From the NCBI RefSeq assembly GCF_002872335.1, contig NZ_NJAG01000012.1, positions 87,051 to 151,050 on the forward strand: a stretch of DNA of 64,000 bases, read 5' to 3'. How positions within the stretch are numbered: the stretch's first letter is position 1; each line of letters opens with the position of its first letter. A model generated the notes under the pieces. The model did not search any database. It was given only the letters and a program-made list of their open reading frames with translations, and was not told the origin of the DNA. The translations under genes and the position numbers were made by a program. Shown here piece by piece: positions 35,152 through 45,137 of this stretch. Source of the DNA: Siphonobacter sp. BAB-5405 (lineage in GTDB: Bacteria; Bacteroidota; Bacteroidia; Cytophagales; Spirosomataceae).

Positions 35152-37644
35152 ATGAAATCCACGCTAAGCAAGTTACTCCCTCATTTACTCGCCCTACTGG
35201 TTCTGTTTGTACTCGCTGCTCTATACGCTTCGCCCAATTTGCAGGGCAAGGTGCTGGGTATGCACGATATTCAGCAGGCCCAGGCGGGTGCTCAGGAACT
35301 CAATGAATTTTACAAAGCAACGGGCCGCTGGGCTCTCTGGACCAATTCCATGTTCAGTGGGATGCCCGCCTACATGGTGGCCGGCGATTACCCGTACACC
35401 TTCGTCGGTAAGACTGTAGCCGTTACCTTACTCATCATTCCCGAAACCATCCGCATCGTTTTTCTGATGATGCTGGGTATGTACGTACTGCTGACTACCA
35501 TGGGCGTACGCCGTTGGCTGGCGGTACTTGGAGCCGTAGCGTTTGCCTTCGGTTCATACAACATGATTTTCATTAAAGCCGGACACGTTTCCAAAATGTA
35601 CGCTCTGGCTTATATGCCGGGTATTCTGGCTGGGGTAATGCTGGCTTTACGGGGCAGATACTGGATCGGCGGAGCGGTTACGGCCTTGTTTCTCTGTCTG
35701 GAACTAGCCTCGAATCACTTACAGATTACCTACTATTTCGGTCTGGCCCTGGTTCCCTATATTATTATGGAAGCCGTGGTTCAGATTAAGGAAGGTCGAC
35801 TCAAAAACCTGATCACGACGGGTATTGTCCTGGCGGTTTCGGCGGCTATTGGTATCGGCAGCTACGGTGGCCGTTTGCTGGTCACGCTGGACTATACGAA
35901 AGAAACCACTCGTGGCAAAACCGAACTTACCCTGGCCAAACCTACCCAACCCGGCCAGGCGGCTCCAACGGCAGAAGCAACTACCGCTCCCCAAAACGGT
36001 CTGGATCGCAGCTATGCGTTTGAATACAGTTATGGAGTCGGAGAAACCCTGACTTTACTGATTCCCCGCGTCTACGGCGGAGCTACCGTTGAACCGTTGA
36101 CGGATGGATCTGATACGTATAAACTCCTGGTACAACGTGGACTTGATCCGACTCAGGCCAAGCAGATTGTCGAAAATGGCATGTACACCTACTGGGGTGA
36201 TCTCCCCATCAATGGTGGTCCGGCTTACGCGGGTGCAGTACTGATTTTCCTGGCCGTTCTGGGCATGTTTATCGTTCAGCATCGCATCAAATGGTGGGTC
36301 CTGGGAGCTACGATCCTGATGCTGTTCATTGCCTGGGGTAAAAACTTTGCGGCCTTCGGTGACTTCATGTTCGATCACTTCCCGCTCTATAACAAGTTCC
36401 GGGCGGTTACCATGACGCTCAGTATCATTCAGTTTCTGCTGGCTTTACTGGCGGTGCTGGCCATCGAGGTCTTACTCACACGAAAGCCCAGCTTTGCCGA
36501 AATCAAAACCGGACTCATCGCCAGCTTTGCCCTTACCGGTGGTCTGGCTCTGCTGTTGTGGCTGGTGGGCCCTTCCATCCTCGAACTACGTAAGCCTAAC
36601 GAGAGCACAATGCTCGGACAAATGTTCGGCGATCCGGCATTTGGTCCGGACATTTTGCGGGCTTTGATTGAAGATCGGGGTTCCATTCTTCGGGCCGATG
36701 CGTTGCGTACCCTGATTTTTATCGTACTGGCAGCAGGTTTGGTGTGGTTGTACGTGACGAACAAGGTAAAAGAAATGGTACTGGTCGTCGCTCTGATTGC
36801 ACTAACGTACTTCGATCTCTTCTTCATCGACAAGCGATATTTCAATAACGACGACTTTACCACCAAGCGGCAGGCACAGGAGCGGATTGCTCCTTCGCCC
36901 GTGGACGAACAGATTTTGCAGGATAAAAGTCTGAGTTACCGGGTCATGGATAACCGTAGTAACTTCATGAGCGATGCTACTGCTTCGTACTTCCACAAAT
37001 CCCTGGGCGGATACCACGCGGCTAAACTCAAGCGATACTCGGAATTGATGGAGTATGCGTTGCCCAAAAACTTCATGGGCGTTATTAACATGCTCAACGC
37101 CAAGTACGTTATTCAACGCGATCCGCAGAGCAACCAGGACGTCGCCCAGCAGAATCCCGAAGCTTTGGGTAATGCCTGGTTCGTGCAAAATTACCGTCTG
37201 GTTCCCGATGCCAATGCGGAAATGACGGCTTTGCAAACGCTCAATCCCAAACAAACGGCCGTGATTGATCAACGGTACGCGGGTGATCTGAAAGGTCTGA
37301 CGACTATTCAGTACGATTCTACAAATACGATTCAACTGGTTGCTTACCAACCCGATCAACTCAAGTACGAGAGTAAGGCGAAGAGCGAACAGCTGGCCGT
37401 ATTTTCGGAAATTTTCTACAAAGGCAATACCGACTGGAAATCCTACATCGATGGCAAGGAAGTGCCGCACATCCGGGTGAACTACCTCTTACGCGGTTTA
37501 CGCATTCCGGCGGGTACGCATACGATTGAATTCAAGTTCGATCCCCCCGTCTGGAAAACCGGGATGACGATTGATCTGATCAGCAACATTGCCCTGATCC
37601 TGCTCATCGTCGCGGGCGTAGTCATTGATTCCCGACGGAAGTAA
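35152..37644 (+). CDS. YfhO family polytopic membrane protein
   Basis: 830 residues from the ATG at 35152; the frame also opens at a GTG (35131) inside the probable promoter, so the ATG is preferred. About twelve membrane helices are followed by a soluble C-terminal domain. The first periplasmic loop has GMHDIQQAQAGAQE and RWALWTNSMFSGMPAYM, the pattern of YfhO and GT-C glycosyltransferases where an Asp in the first loop is catalytic. Later, SNHLQITYYF is also typical. The C-terminus has FYKGNTDWKSYIDGKEV and ends in a membrane helix. YfhO in Gram-positives glycosylates lipoteichoic acid; Bacteroidota members are probably lipid-linked-sugar glycosyltransferases with unknown acceptor. It precedes another membrane protein gene by 81 bases. 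Confidence 0.88.
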   Translation: MKSTLSKLLPHLLALLVLFVLAALYASPNLQGKVLGMHDIQQAQAGAQELNEFYKATGRWALWTNSMFSGMPAYMVAGDYPYTFVGKTVAVTLLIIPETIRIVFLMMLGMYVLLTTMGVRRWLAVLGAVAFAFGSYNMIFIKAGHVSKMYALAYMPGILAGVMLALRGRYWIGGAVTALFLCLELASNHLQITYYFGLALVPYIIMEAVVQIKEGRLKNLITTGIVLAVSAAIGIGSYGGRLLVTLDYTKETTRGKTELTLAKPTQPGQAAPTAEATTAPQNGLDRSYAFEYSYGVGETLTLLIPRVYGGATVEPLTDGSDTYKLLVQRGLDPTQAKQIVENGMYTYWGDLPINGGPAYAGAVLIFLAVLGMFIVQHRIKWWVLGATILMLFIAWGKNFAAFGDFMFDHFPLYNKFRAVTMTLSIIQFLLALLAVLAIEVLLTRKPSFAEIKTGLIASFALTGGLALLLWLVGPSILELRKPNESTMLGQMFGDPAFGPDILRALIEDRGSILRADALRTLIFIVLAAGLVWLYVTNKVKEMVLVVALIALTYFDLFFIDKRYFNNDDFTTKRQAQERIAPSPVDEQILQDKSLSYRVMDNRSNFMSDATASYFHKSLGGYHAAKLKRYSELMEYALPKNFMGVINMLNAKYVIQRDPQSNQDVAQQNPEALGNAWFVQNYRLVPDANAEMTALQTLNPKQTAVIDQRYAGDLKGLTTIQYDSTNTIQLVAYQPDQLKYESKAKSEQLAVFSEIFYKGNTDWKSYIDGKEVPHIRVNYLLRGLRIPAGTHTIEFKFDPPVWKTGMTIDLISNIALILLIVAGVVIDSRRK

Positions 37645-37647
37645 GCG

Positions 37648-37694
37648 TATCTTTGTACTATTTTTAAACAATGGCTGGTGCTTGCATCAGCCAT
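37648..37694 (+). other. promoter-like element and small hairpin before LIC_10190-type gene
   Basis: TATCTTTG (37648-37655) matches the -7 consensus. A little further on AATGGCTG (37670-37677) pairs with CAGCCATT (37687-37694) around a 9-base loop. The hairpin could be a weak terminator for the YfhO gene or a 5' leader structure for the next one. Confidence 0.35.
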
Positions 37695-37725
37695 TTGTGT
37701 TACCCCGGTTTAACCTTGTTTTCTC

Positions 37726-39384
37726 ATGCTGATTACCCTGCTGCTCTGGCTGTACATCTCGCTGCTTTGTCTTCTGGCGGGAGATCTGGTACGAATGGGC
37801 TTTCAGAAACTGGGCCGTACTTCTCTGGAGGTGCCGCTTCCTTTTCTGGCAATACTCGGCTGGGCGGGTCTGATGAATGGATTGGGCTATGGCTGGCTGT
37901 TGGTCCCCGTAGGGCAAGCGGTTCACCTGTTGGTATTAACAGGACTATTGATAGGCGGCTGGGTTCGTCGAAACTACTGGCTTAGCGTCGTTCGGACACT
38001 ACAGCTACCGCGTTCCTGGCTCTTCTGGGTAGTGAGTTTACTTGGTTTTCTCGTCATTCTGACCCGTACAACGCACCTGCCCCGCGTAGCGGATACGGGT
38101 GGCTACCACGCTCCCATGATTCGCTGGATTTCGGAATACGCCGTGGTACCGGGGCTGGCTAACGTAAACTATCGCTTTGGCTTCAACAACGCGTCCTTTC
38201 TGACCGAGGCTTTTTTCAGCCTGCGATTTCTGGGGGGCGATGCCTTTCACGTGCTCAATGGCTGGCTCATGGCGGTAGTCTGGTGCTGGGCCTTGCTCCT
38301 TTTACGAAACGTACGCTTCAAACCCAGTGAAGTACTCATTGTAGTACTGGGGGTATGGTACCTGTGGCATTCGCACTGGCGGCTCGCTTCGCCGAGTCCC
38401 GACCACCCGGCTCAGTTGCTGGTGGGTTTACTTTTTTTCCTGCTGATCCGGCAAATGGAAGCCCCCGCCAATCCGTCCGAACGCCTGCTGATGGTGTGGC
38501 TGACGTTGCTGGCGTTTACCATCAAAATGAGTACACTCGTCGCTCTACTCATTCCCCTTCTTTTATTCGTTGATGCGTTTCGCAAGAAAGATTACGCCTT
38601 CCTGCCCCGCCTGATTGCAGTAGGACTGCTCCCGCTGCTCTGGTGGCTGACGGCCAATGTAATTCTGACGGGTTATATCCTGTACCCTACGACTTCCCCC
38701 TTACTCGACTGGTTTTCGTTCGACTGGAAAGTACCTAAAATCGTCATTGAACAAGGATTACTGAATCTTTCGGGCGGTACGAAACTTAGTCCGGTGCAGG
38801 GACTATTCGATTTCAGTTGGGTACCGTACTGGTTTACCCAACAACTCGTACCCGATCAATTGCTGCTGGTATGCCTGTTTGGCTGGCCGCTATTTGCCAG
38901 TTTTCGCTGGAAGAAGACGGTTGCTTTTCTGATGCAGTATCCCAACTGGTTTTGGGTACTGGTGACGGCGTACGCCGGAGTGGCTTTCTGGTTTATCACG
39001 GCTCCGGAATTCCGCTTTGGTATGGGTTTCATCATCGCGGCTCTGGTCGTAGGGTATCTTCCCTATCCAAGGGCCGTCCCCGCTTTGTACCGTTTTGGAA
39101 TCGTTGGCGTATTGAGTTTGGCCCTGCTGTATGCCTCTTTCAAGCGGCAAGCCAGTCCGCTGGTATTTCCTGATGCGTATCCAGCGGCTCAGCTGACTTC
39201 CTACCCGTTACAGGGCCAGCGAATGTACGTCGCCACGGACGATCCCCGCGTGATTCACGGCATCAAGGGGTATTGGAGTAGTTGCCAGGATGCGGCCCTG
39301 CCCTGCTCTCCGTATTATAATCCTTCGCTGCGTTTGCGGGGAACCACTTTATCGGAAGGTTTTAAAGCAGTAGAGACGCGATAA
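37726..39384 (+). CDS. LIC_10190-like polytopic membrane protein, possible GT-C glycosyltransferase
   Basis: 552 residues with about twelve membrane helices and a short soluble end. The first large loop contains PRVADTGGYHAPMIRWISEY followed by VPGLANVNYRFGFNNASF, which is the signature I associate with the LIC_10190 family. The Asp before the Tyr-His pair resembles the catalytic Asp of GT-C enzymes that use polyprenyl-phosphate sugars. Assignment is from pattern memory. The start at 37726 was chosen for its direct entry into the first helix (LITLLLWLYISLLCLLAG). The stop codon lies inside the GTAGAGACGCG palindrome. Together with YfhO it may build or modify an envelope glycan. Confidence 0.68.
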   Translation: MLITLLLWLYISLLCLLAGDLVRMGFQKLGRTSLEVPLPFLAILGWAGLMNGLGYGWLLVPVGQAVHLLVLTGLLIGGWVRRNYWLSVVRTLQLPRSWLFWVVSLLGFLVILTRTTHLPRVADTGGYHAPMIRWISEYAVVPGLANVNYRFGFNNASFLTEAFFSLRFLGGDAFHVLNGWLMAVVWCWALLLLRNVRFKPSEVLIVVLGVWYLWHSHWRLASPSPDHPAQLLVGLLFFLLIRQMEAPANPSERLLMVWLTLLAFTIKMSTLVALLIPLLLFVDAFRKKDYAFLPRLIAVGLLPLLWWLTANVILTGYILYPTTSPLLDWFSFDWKVPKIVIEQGLLNLSGGTKLSPVQGLFDFSWVPYWFTQQLVPDQLLLVCLFGWPLFASFRWKKTVAFLMQYPNWFWVLVTAYAGVAFWFITAPEFRFGMGFIIAALVVGYLPYPRAVPALYRFGIVGVLSLALLYASFKRQASPLVFPDAYPAAQLTSYPLQGQRMYVATDDPRVIHGIKGYWSSCQDAALPCSPYYNPSLRLRGTTLSEGFKAVETR

Positions 39385-39396
39385 TCGCGTCTCTAC
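39370..39396. repeat. GTAGAGACGCG palindromic element
   Basis: GTAGAGACGCGAT (39370-39382), one central A, and ATCGCGTCTCTAC (39384-39396) make a perfect 27-base palindrome between convergent stops. It has no T tract. I recall near-identical palindromes scattered in many copies in cyanobacterial and some Cytophagales genomes, so it is better seen as a dispersed short palindromic repeat that may also end transcription. Confidence 0.6.
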
Positions 39397-39404
39397 CTGA
39401 TCTA

Positions 39405-40673
39405 TCACTTCTTGGTTACGATGAGTTCAACCCGTCGGTTGACCTTGCGTTCCTGATCACTTTTAGCAGTACTCAGCGGCCGCGTATCACCGAAGCCTTT
39501 CGCCTCGATACGCGAGGCGTTAATCCCATTAGTGACGAGGTACCGTTTAACGGTTTCCACCCGTTCGATGGATAATTCCATGTTTTTCTGCGAATCGCCG
39601 ATGGCATCCGTATGGCCTTCGAGTCGGATTTCAACCGTCGGATTTTTCTTCATCCACGCAACCACCTGAGCCAGATTTTCCTGCGATTCGATGAGTAGTA
39701 CGGCTTTGCCGGTTTCAAAGAGAATGTTCTTCAATTCAATCTTGGAGCCTACTTCCGCTTTCAAATCTTCCATAGACGATGATGTAGTCGCGGGTGGAGG
39801 TGTTGGCTTAACCGGAGCAGTCGCTACGGGCGGAGCAACGGCGGGTGCAGATTGTCTTTTCCCCGTACGTAAATAGAAGTCTTTTTCTACGGCATTATCC
39901 TTCACCGTTACCGTCGCCGTCATCGTTTCGTAACCCGGTACTACCGTTGAAAGCTGATAACTTCCGGGTCGTACGCTTTTCCGAAAAACGCCCGTACTAC
40001 CAATGGTTCGAAGCGTATCTGCTTTCGCTCCCGCCCGCAATACAGCGATTTTCCCTTCCAGCGGTTCTTTCGTTACGGCGTCGTACACCTGACCACTCAG
40101 CAACACCGTGGCGACTTCAGGCGTTTTTTTAGAGGCCTGAGCAACCGCTGGAGCTTTTGTATCCTTTTTCGTTTTGTCCGCTGGATTTTTAATATGAATG
40201 TGATAAAAATTCCAGCACCGCCAACCGTTTGCCCGATCCCGGCATTCGAAGAGATCAAAATCCTCCATGCCGGGTTCGAGACGTTCGAAATACACCGCGA
40301 AACTGATCACGTCCCCCGGCTGTACGTCCCGTTTATCGGGTCTTACCGGGATGCCTACGGCCTTGATGAACTTGAATGAGTACAAATTTCCCTTCTGATT
40401 CACCCGTAAATCGCTCTCTGGATCAACGGCGACGTTGCTGTACGACGTCTCCTGCATTTGCGGATTCAGTTTTCGCAACCAGCGGTCCTGAATATTCAGT
40501 GGCGGATCTTCGTACCGCATGTACACAATGGTAAACTGGCTGGTTAGCTCTACCTTGGTAATGAACACATCCGCGGCCGTTTGCCCTTCCACCCGGGGTT
40601 TCACTGTCACCTGGGCCTGCACGGCTCCGAGCAACAGAGCCCCGATCAAACTAAAAAGTAGTCGCTTTTTCAT
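39405..40673 (-). CDS. OmpA family protein with carboxypeptidase-regulatory-like domain
   Basis: 422 residues with a signal peptide (LIGALLLGAVQAQ). The first 150 residues form a beta-rich domain with VELTSQFTIVYMRYEDPP and FECRDRANGWRCWNFYHIHI. A linker leads to a regulatory-like beta domain at about 190-270 (LSGQVYDAVTKEPLEGKIAVL, shortened here to its ends). Then comes a Pro/Ala/Thr-rich spacer, and the C-terminal 115 residues are an OmpA peptidoglycan-binding domain (ILFETGKAVLL, VEIRLEGHTDAIGD, RIEAKGFGDTRPL, NRRVELIV). It is probably a periplasmic or outer-membrane protein tied to the cell wall. The N-terminal domain resembles no named family I know. Confidence 0.85.
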   Translation of the reverse strand: MKKRLLFSLIGALLLGAVQAQVTVKPRVEGQTAADVFITKVELTSQFTIVYMRYEDPPLNIQDRWLRKLNPQMQETSYSNVAVDPESDLRVNQKGNLYSFKFIKAVGIPVRPDKRDVQPGDVISFAVYFERLEPGMEDFDLFECRDRANGWRCWNFYHIHIKNPADKTKKDTKAPAVAQASKKTPEVATVLLSGQVYDAVTKEPLEGKIAVLRAGAKADTLRTIGSTGVFRKSVRPGSYQLSTVVPGYETMTATVTVKDNAVEKDFYLRTGKRQSAPAVAPPVATAPVKPTPPPATTSSSMEDLKAEVGSKIELKNILFETGKAVLLIESQENLAQVVAWMKKNPTVEIRLEGHTDAIGDSQKNMELSIERVETVKRYLVTNGINASRIEAKGFGDTRPLSTAKSDQERKVNRRVELIVTKK

Positions 40674-40767
40674 GGAATGTTGTACTTAAAATACCTTCGT
40701 TAACGCCGAACTTCATCCAAATATTTTCGGAGCAAAACTACCAAATTCCCGCTTTCGGATAAACGGC

Positions 40768-40807
40768 AAAAAAAATAGTCCCGCAGGTTTTAAAACTTGC
40801 GGGACTA
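40768..40807 (-). terminator. terminator of the atpD-atpC operon
   Basis: TAGTCCCGCA (40776-40785) and TGCGGGACTA (40798-40807) form a 10-bp stem; on the minus strand a run of eight T follows. It is about 35 bases after the atpC stop. Confidence 0.85.
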
Positions 40808-40841
40808 TCAGCGACTAACGCACGAAACGTTAGCACAGCTC

Positions 40842-41084
40842 TTATAAAATGGCTTCGGCCAGAACCAGAATCTTATTGTTGAGTACTTCCACTACGCCCC
40901 CATCTACGATGTACGTTTTCTGGCCCTCTTTTGATTCTACGATCACTTCGCCTTTACCCAGTGTACTCACCAGGGGGGCGTGATGGTTTAAGATCTGAAA
41001 GGAACCCTGCGTACCCGGAAATGAAGCCGAAGTAGCCTCTCCGGCAAAAACTTTCTTATCGGGAGTAATGATTTCGATGAACAT
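40842..41084 (-). CDS. atpC: ATP synthase F1 epsilon subunit
   Basis: 80 residues: only the N-terminal beta-sandwich domain of epsilon is present (IEIITPDKKVFAGEATSASF, GSFQILNHHAPLVSTLGKGEV), without the C-terminal two-helix inhibitory arm. This short form is usual in Bacteroidota. It belongs to the central stalk of F1Fo ATP synthase. It lies 119 bases after atpD on the same strand, with a hairpin-forming stretch between, and ends at a strong terminator. The other atp genes are not in the window, as expected for this phylum. Confidence 0.94.
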   Translation of the reverse strand: MFIEIITPDKKVFAGEATSASFPGTQGSFQILNHHAPLVSTLGKGEVIVESKEGQKTYIVDGGVVEVLNNKILVLAEAIL

Positions 41085-41102
41085 AGTCAGTCTTCTGTTT
41101 TG

Positions 41103-41203
41103 AGTTTACAGCGGCCGCCGTTGCGGTTTTCAGTTTGCGGTTTTCAGTTGACTGTAAAGGCTCACCAAGCTTTCGCTGTCAACTGAAAACCAAAAACTGT
41201 AAA

Positions 41204-41205
<2 letters not shown>
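41103..41205. repeat. nested inverted repeat between atpD and atpC
   Basis: An inner stem GGTTTTCAGTTGAC (41139-41152) with GTCAACTGAAAACC (41178-41191) is enclosed by an outer stem AGTTTACAG (41103-41111) with CTGTAAACT (41197-41205), which overlaps the atpD stop. The left arm also repeats GCGGTTTTCAGTT twice. There is no T tract. It looks like a long mRNA hairpin inside the operon. Confidence 0.7.
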
Positions 41206-42793
<1,588 letters not shown>

Positions 42794-42896
42794 TCAATAT
42801 TGGATATTTCCGGGAAAATTCCTGAATAGCTATTATATAGTTGTCAGAATTGGATGATAGGCCCTTTTTCGACCCTTCTGATCGTAATTTTACGCC

Positions 42897-43748
42897 ATGC
42901 AAGCACTCCTTTCTACCCCATTTACCCTTAATTGCCGGGGGCGAATCGTCTCACTGGAAAAGCCGGTCGTGATGGGAATACTCAATATTACGCCCGATTC
43001 CTTCCACGCGGGCAGCCGTTTTGAAGACCCGGATCGGATTCGCCAGCAGGCTCAGCAGATGCTGTCTGCAGGGGCTACTTTTCTGGATATTGGCGGGTAC
43101 TCCACCCGGCCCGGTGCGGCCGAAGTTTCGGAAGCAGAAGAAGTCCGTCGGGTTGTACTTGCCATAGATACCATTTTAGAAGCCTTTCCCGAAGCATTGA
43201 TTTCGGTGGATACCTTCCGTTCGGGCGTTGCCCGCCGGGCCGTTGAAGCGGGAGCAGTACTGGTCAACGATGTGTCAGGTGGTTTACTGGACGAGGCGAT
43301 GTTTACCACTGTTGCCGAACTCAACGTGCCCTACGTACTCATGCACATGCGGGGGACACCCCAGACGATGGGCAGTCTGAATCAATACCAAAACCTGCTG
43401 ACGGAGGTCATCGATGAACTGGCTCAACGGGTACACCTGGCCCGGCAGGCCGGCATCAAGGATATTATTCTGGACCCCGGTTTTGGTTTTGCCAAAAATG
43501 CGGATCAGAATTATGAGTTGCTGGCTCAGTCCGAAGCCCTGCAAATTTTTCAGTTACCGCTCCTGATTGGCCTATCCCGCAAGAGTATGATCTGGAAAAA
43601 ACTGGGTATTCCTCCCGCCGAAGCTCTCAACGGTACGACGGTGCTCAATACGATTGCTCTGCAAAAAGGAGCGAAGATCCTGCGGGTGCATGATGTACGG
43701 GAAGCCTGTGAGGTGATTCAGATTATGGAGTGGATGCAGAAGACCTAG
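42897..43748 (+). CDS. folP: dihydropteroate synthase
   Basis: 283 residues, TIM-barrel enzyme joining p-aminobenzoate to 6-hydroxymethyl-dihydropterin diphosphate in folate synthesis. Conserved blocks are VVMGILNITPDSFHAGS (loop 1), DIGGYSTRPGAAEVS (loop 2), ALISVDTFRSGVAR, VNDVSGG, DPGFGFAKNADQNYELL and LPLLIGLSRKSMI (the SRK sulfonamide-binding loop). It is cytoplasmic and complete. It is divergent from atpD, with about 175 bases between the starts. A 567-base gene-poor stretch holding a structured element follows. Confidence 0.96.
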   Translation: MQALLSTPFTLNCRGRIVSLEKPVVMGILNITPDSFHAGSRFEDPDRIRQQAQQMLSAGATFLDIGGYSTRPGAAEVSEAEEVRRVVLAIDTILEAFPEALISVDTFRSGVARRAVEAGAVLVNDVSGGLLDEAMFTTVAELNVPYVLMHMRGTPQTMGSLNQYQNLLTEVIDELAQRVHLARQAGIKDIILDPGFGFAKNADQNYELLAQSEALQIFQLPLLIGLSRKSMIWKKLGIPPAEALNGTTVLNTIALQKGAKILRVHDVREACEVIQIMEWMQKT

Positions 43749-43859
43749 CGGTTGGCCAGAATGTATCTGGGCCTTGTTTGGGCTAGTAGCTTATTCCCAT
43801 CGCCTGTTGCTTTTACTAAATTTCGTTATTCACCTGGACGGAGTTTAGTACTATAGACA

Positions 43860-44010
43860 GGGCTGTTCGATAGCCCGGAAGCCTTCCAGGCTGGACCTCT
43901 CCACGACTAACCATTCCATGGGGGCGACCGCCTCCTCTGGCCCACCGCATTGCGGCTGCCGTAGGTCGTTCAGTTGCCGCCATGGAATGGCTTCCGGGCG
44001 GGAGAGGTTT
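43860..44010. other. GC-rich self-complementary intergenic element of unknown nature
   Basis: Within the 567-base gap after folP this patch is much more GC-rich than its flanks and holds three pairs of complementary blocks: CCGGAAGCC (43875-43883) with GGCTTCCGG (43989-43997); ACCTCTCC (43895-43902) with GGAGAGGT (44001-44008); CCATTCCATGG (43911-43921) with CCATGGAATGG (43980-43990). The first and second pairs cross each other, so they are either alternatives or a pseudoknot. Small local hairpins such as CCGCATTGCGG lie in the centre. A 55-codon open frame runs through it on the minus strand (43983-43816) but has no recognisable relatives. It could be a structured RNA or a miniature repeat. 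The rest of the gap, to 44285, shows nothing definite. Confidence 0.5.
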
Positions 44011-44285
44011 TCAATTTTCTGACATCTTTTGAAAGTTGATGGTTGTTAGTTATAGGTTCATAGAAGACAATCGAATACCCTATTAGACGGCATACACCCG
44101 ATCCCCGTCCTATCGCATTCCATGCGGACTGAAAAACCAGCCAACTCAGCAGAACGATATAGTGCCCCTGTAATCAAAAGTTGTTGGTTTTAAACTACTC
44201 CTACACAGAATACCCAGACACTAATCAAACCTTGCTTACAAAACGTAATCATTAGTCTTTGGGAAAGAATCAAAAATCCCATCCT

Positions 44286-44293
44286 TATCTTTG
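44286..44293 (+). promoter_or_regulatory. TAnnTTTG promoter -7 element
   Basis: TATCTTTG 22 bases before the ATG at 44316. A TTTG at 44258-44261 is 24 bases upstream of it, slightly longer than the usual spacing. Confidence 0.48.
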
Positions 44294-44315
44294 ACCGACG
44301 ATATCTTTCTTCAAC

Positions 44316-45137
44316 ATGGCAGCTACTTTTTTTGTCAACGGTTCGTTCGTTCCCGAAGAACAAGCCCAACTTCATATTACCGACCTGGGCCTGTTGCGGG
44401 CCTATGGCATTTTTGATTTTTTCCGGGCCATGGACGGTCAGCCCATTTTTCAGGAAGACCACCTCGACCGCTTTGAGCGTTCAGCGGAACTGATGGGCTT
44501 GACGATTCCCGCCAGTCGGGAACAGCTTCGCGAAATCATTGCCGAACTGATTCGTCTGAATCCGCATGCTCTGCTGGGTTTGAAGCTGGTGCTTACGGGT
44601 GGTTATTCACCGGATGGGTTTGCTCCCGCCGAAACGCCCAATTTCTTCGTCATTCCGAAGCCCTTCGAGTTCAAAAGTCCGGACGAAGGCCTGCACTTCA
44701 TGAGCGTCGAACACCAACGTCAGCTGGCTGAAGTCAAGTCACTCGATTACCTGTTGCCGATTTATTTATTACGAAAGCAACGCGAAATAGGAGCCGACGA
44801 CGTATTGTATTACGAAAACGGTCTGATTACCGAATCGTCCCGTTCCAATGTGTTTGTGGTCAAAGGCGATACGCTCATTACACCTGCCGAAGGCATGTTA
44901 CGCGGCATTACCCGGAAACACATCCTGCAATTTGCTCCCCAGATTATGCGGGTGGAAGAGCGTCCGGTTACGCTGGAAGAGACGCTGCAGGCCGACGAGC
45001 TTTTCACCACCGGATCGACCAAACGGATTGTACCCGTTACTAAAATTGATCAGAAACCCATCGGAACCGGACAGCCGGGGGCCGTTACCCGTAAGCTTTA
45101 CGAGCTTTTTTTAAAGTACGAACAAGAAACGATTTGA
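44316..45137 (+). CDS. class IV (fold type IV) PLP-dependent aminotransferase
   Basis: 273 residues with the fold-type-IV pattern: LLRAYGIFDFFRAMDGQPIF at the start, a PLP-binding Lys in EVKSLDYLLPIYLL near residue 144, DDVLYYENGLITESSRSNVF, and TGSTKRIVPVTKID near the C-terminus. Members include branched-chain and D-amino acid aminotransferases and 4-amino-4-deoxychorismate lyase (PabC). The sequence alone does not decide which. folP lies on the same strand 567 bases upstream, which would fit a PabC role in folate synthesis, but that is weak support. Its stop overlaps the TTG start of the M15 peptidase gene. Confidence 0.88.
   Translation: MAATFFVNGSFVPEEQAQLHITDLGLLRAYGIFDFFRAMDGQPIFQEDHLDRFERSAELMGLTIPASREQLREIIAELIRLNPHALLGLKLVLTGGYSPDGFAPAETPNFFVIPKPFEFKSPDEGLHFMSVEHQRQLAEVKSLDYLLPIYLLRKQREIGADDVLYYENGLITESSRSNVFVVKGDTLITPAEGMLRGITRKHILQFAPQIMRVEERPVTLEETLQADELFTTGSTKRIVPVTKIDQKPIGTGQPGAVTRKLYELFLKYEQETI

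Noticed and set aside
43816..43983. 55-codon minus-strand frame within the GC-rich element as a gene
   Set aside because: Arg/Gly-rich content follows from the GC-rich inverted repeats and no homologue is recognised; kept only as part of the element description.
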